Notes under the pieces: model-generated
The model's input: the letters and a program-made list of their open reading frames with translations, nothing else
Database searches by the model: none
Told to the model about the DNA's origin: nothing
Program-made: the position numbers and the translations under genes
Shown: positions 63,917 to 64,000 of the stretch, one piece after another
Numbering within the stretch: position 1 is the first letter of the stretch
Layout: each line of letters starts with the position of its first letter
Source of the DNA: Microbacterium oxydans
Lineage (GTDB): Bacteria; Actinomycetota; Actinomycetes; Actinomycetales; Microbacteriaceae
Reading direction: 5' to 3'
Length of the DNA stretch: 64,000 nucleotides
Assembly: GCF_026559675.1 (NCBI RefSeq)
Contig: NZ_CP092891.1
Location: 1,550,001-1,614,000 of the forward strand

Positions 63917-63922
63917 AGCCTA
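63917..63922 (-). promoter_or_regulatory. Leaderless-type -10 box for the MFS leader ORF
   Basis: TAGGCT on the minus strand, 6 nt before the leader GTG at 63910. Confidence 0.6.
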
Positions 63923-63979
63923 GTTGAATCGGGCCGGGCATCGGCGGCGCCCGTGTCGCCCGAGGGGGTCGCCGGCTGG

Positions 63980-63985
63980 TAGACT
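63980..63985 (+). promoter_or_regulatory. Outward -10-like box at the window edge
   Basis: TAGACT pointing right, probably for a gene beyond position 64000; transcription would start near 63992. Confidence 0.4.
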
Positions 63986-64000
63986 CGTCAGGTTGCCGTT

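Overview
The window is high-GC actinobacterial chromosome. Gene content and order fit Microbacteriaceae, most likely Microbacterium: an F-ATP synthase operon, nusA-ylxR-infB-rbfA, truB-ribF, ispG/dxr isoprenoid genes, a class-3 asparaginase, YcnI, and Pro-rich membrane proteins. I see no rRNA, tRNA, CRISPR array, insertion sequence or prophage gene. It reads as core chromosome, so most of the novelty is regulatory.

Layout. 1-7000: atpBEFHAGDC, closed by a strong hairpin. 7000-16000: YaaA, a DUF5684-type membrane protein, an aldo/keto reductase, a PP2C phosphatase followed by an orphan EccC/FtsK-like double ATPase, asparaginase, OsmC and PlsC. 16000-22600: a two-domain FKBP lipoprotein, dxr, a divergent MurE-like ligase, YcnI with a membrane partner, and a site-2 protease. 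22600-28800: a fused anthranilate/ADIC synthase behind a classical trp attenuator, pyroglutamyl peptidase, ispG, an AlaX-like editing protein, and a YtrA-type GntR module with a clear operator. 28800-37130: RNB nuclease, alcohol dehydrogenase, PEP mutase-like protein, proS, a general stress protein, a LOG-family protein and an amine oxidase. 37130-47900: nusA, ylxR, infB, rbfA, a LuxR-type regulator, mutY, truB, two small membrane proteins and ribF. 47900-64000: SNF2 helicase, pfkA, S9 peptidase, a phosphate transporter with a Pho-box-like upstream array, phosphodiesterase, aspA, an FAH-family protein, PrsW-like protein, hydrolase, a 23-bp tandem repeat, FKBP, YceI and an MFS exporter.

The most striking window-wide signal is a start-site grammar. 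About twenty genes have a TANNNT-like hexamer exactly 6 nt (rarely 7) upstream of an ATG or GTG. That is the spacing expected if the -10 box places the transcription start on the initiation codon, so leaderless mRNAs appear to be common. Several such promoters drive micro-ORFs rather than the main gene: trpL (tandem Trp codons, attenuator), a seven-residue leader overlapping an MFS exporter by GTGA, and candidate 12-codon ORFs ahead of nusA and an alcohol dehydrogenase. Other regulatory structures are a hairpin that pairs with the infB Shine-Dalgarno, inverted repeats over the GntR and LOG promoters, and a perfect 46-bp palindrome between the convergent aspA and FAH genes.

All calls rest on reading the sequence and on knowledge of protein families. 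No database search was run. Start codons were chosen from Shine-Dalgarno spacing, the leaderless grammar and expected family N-termini.
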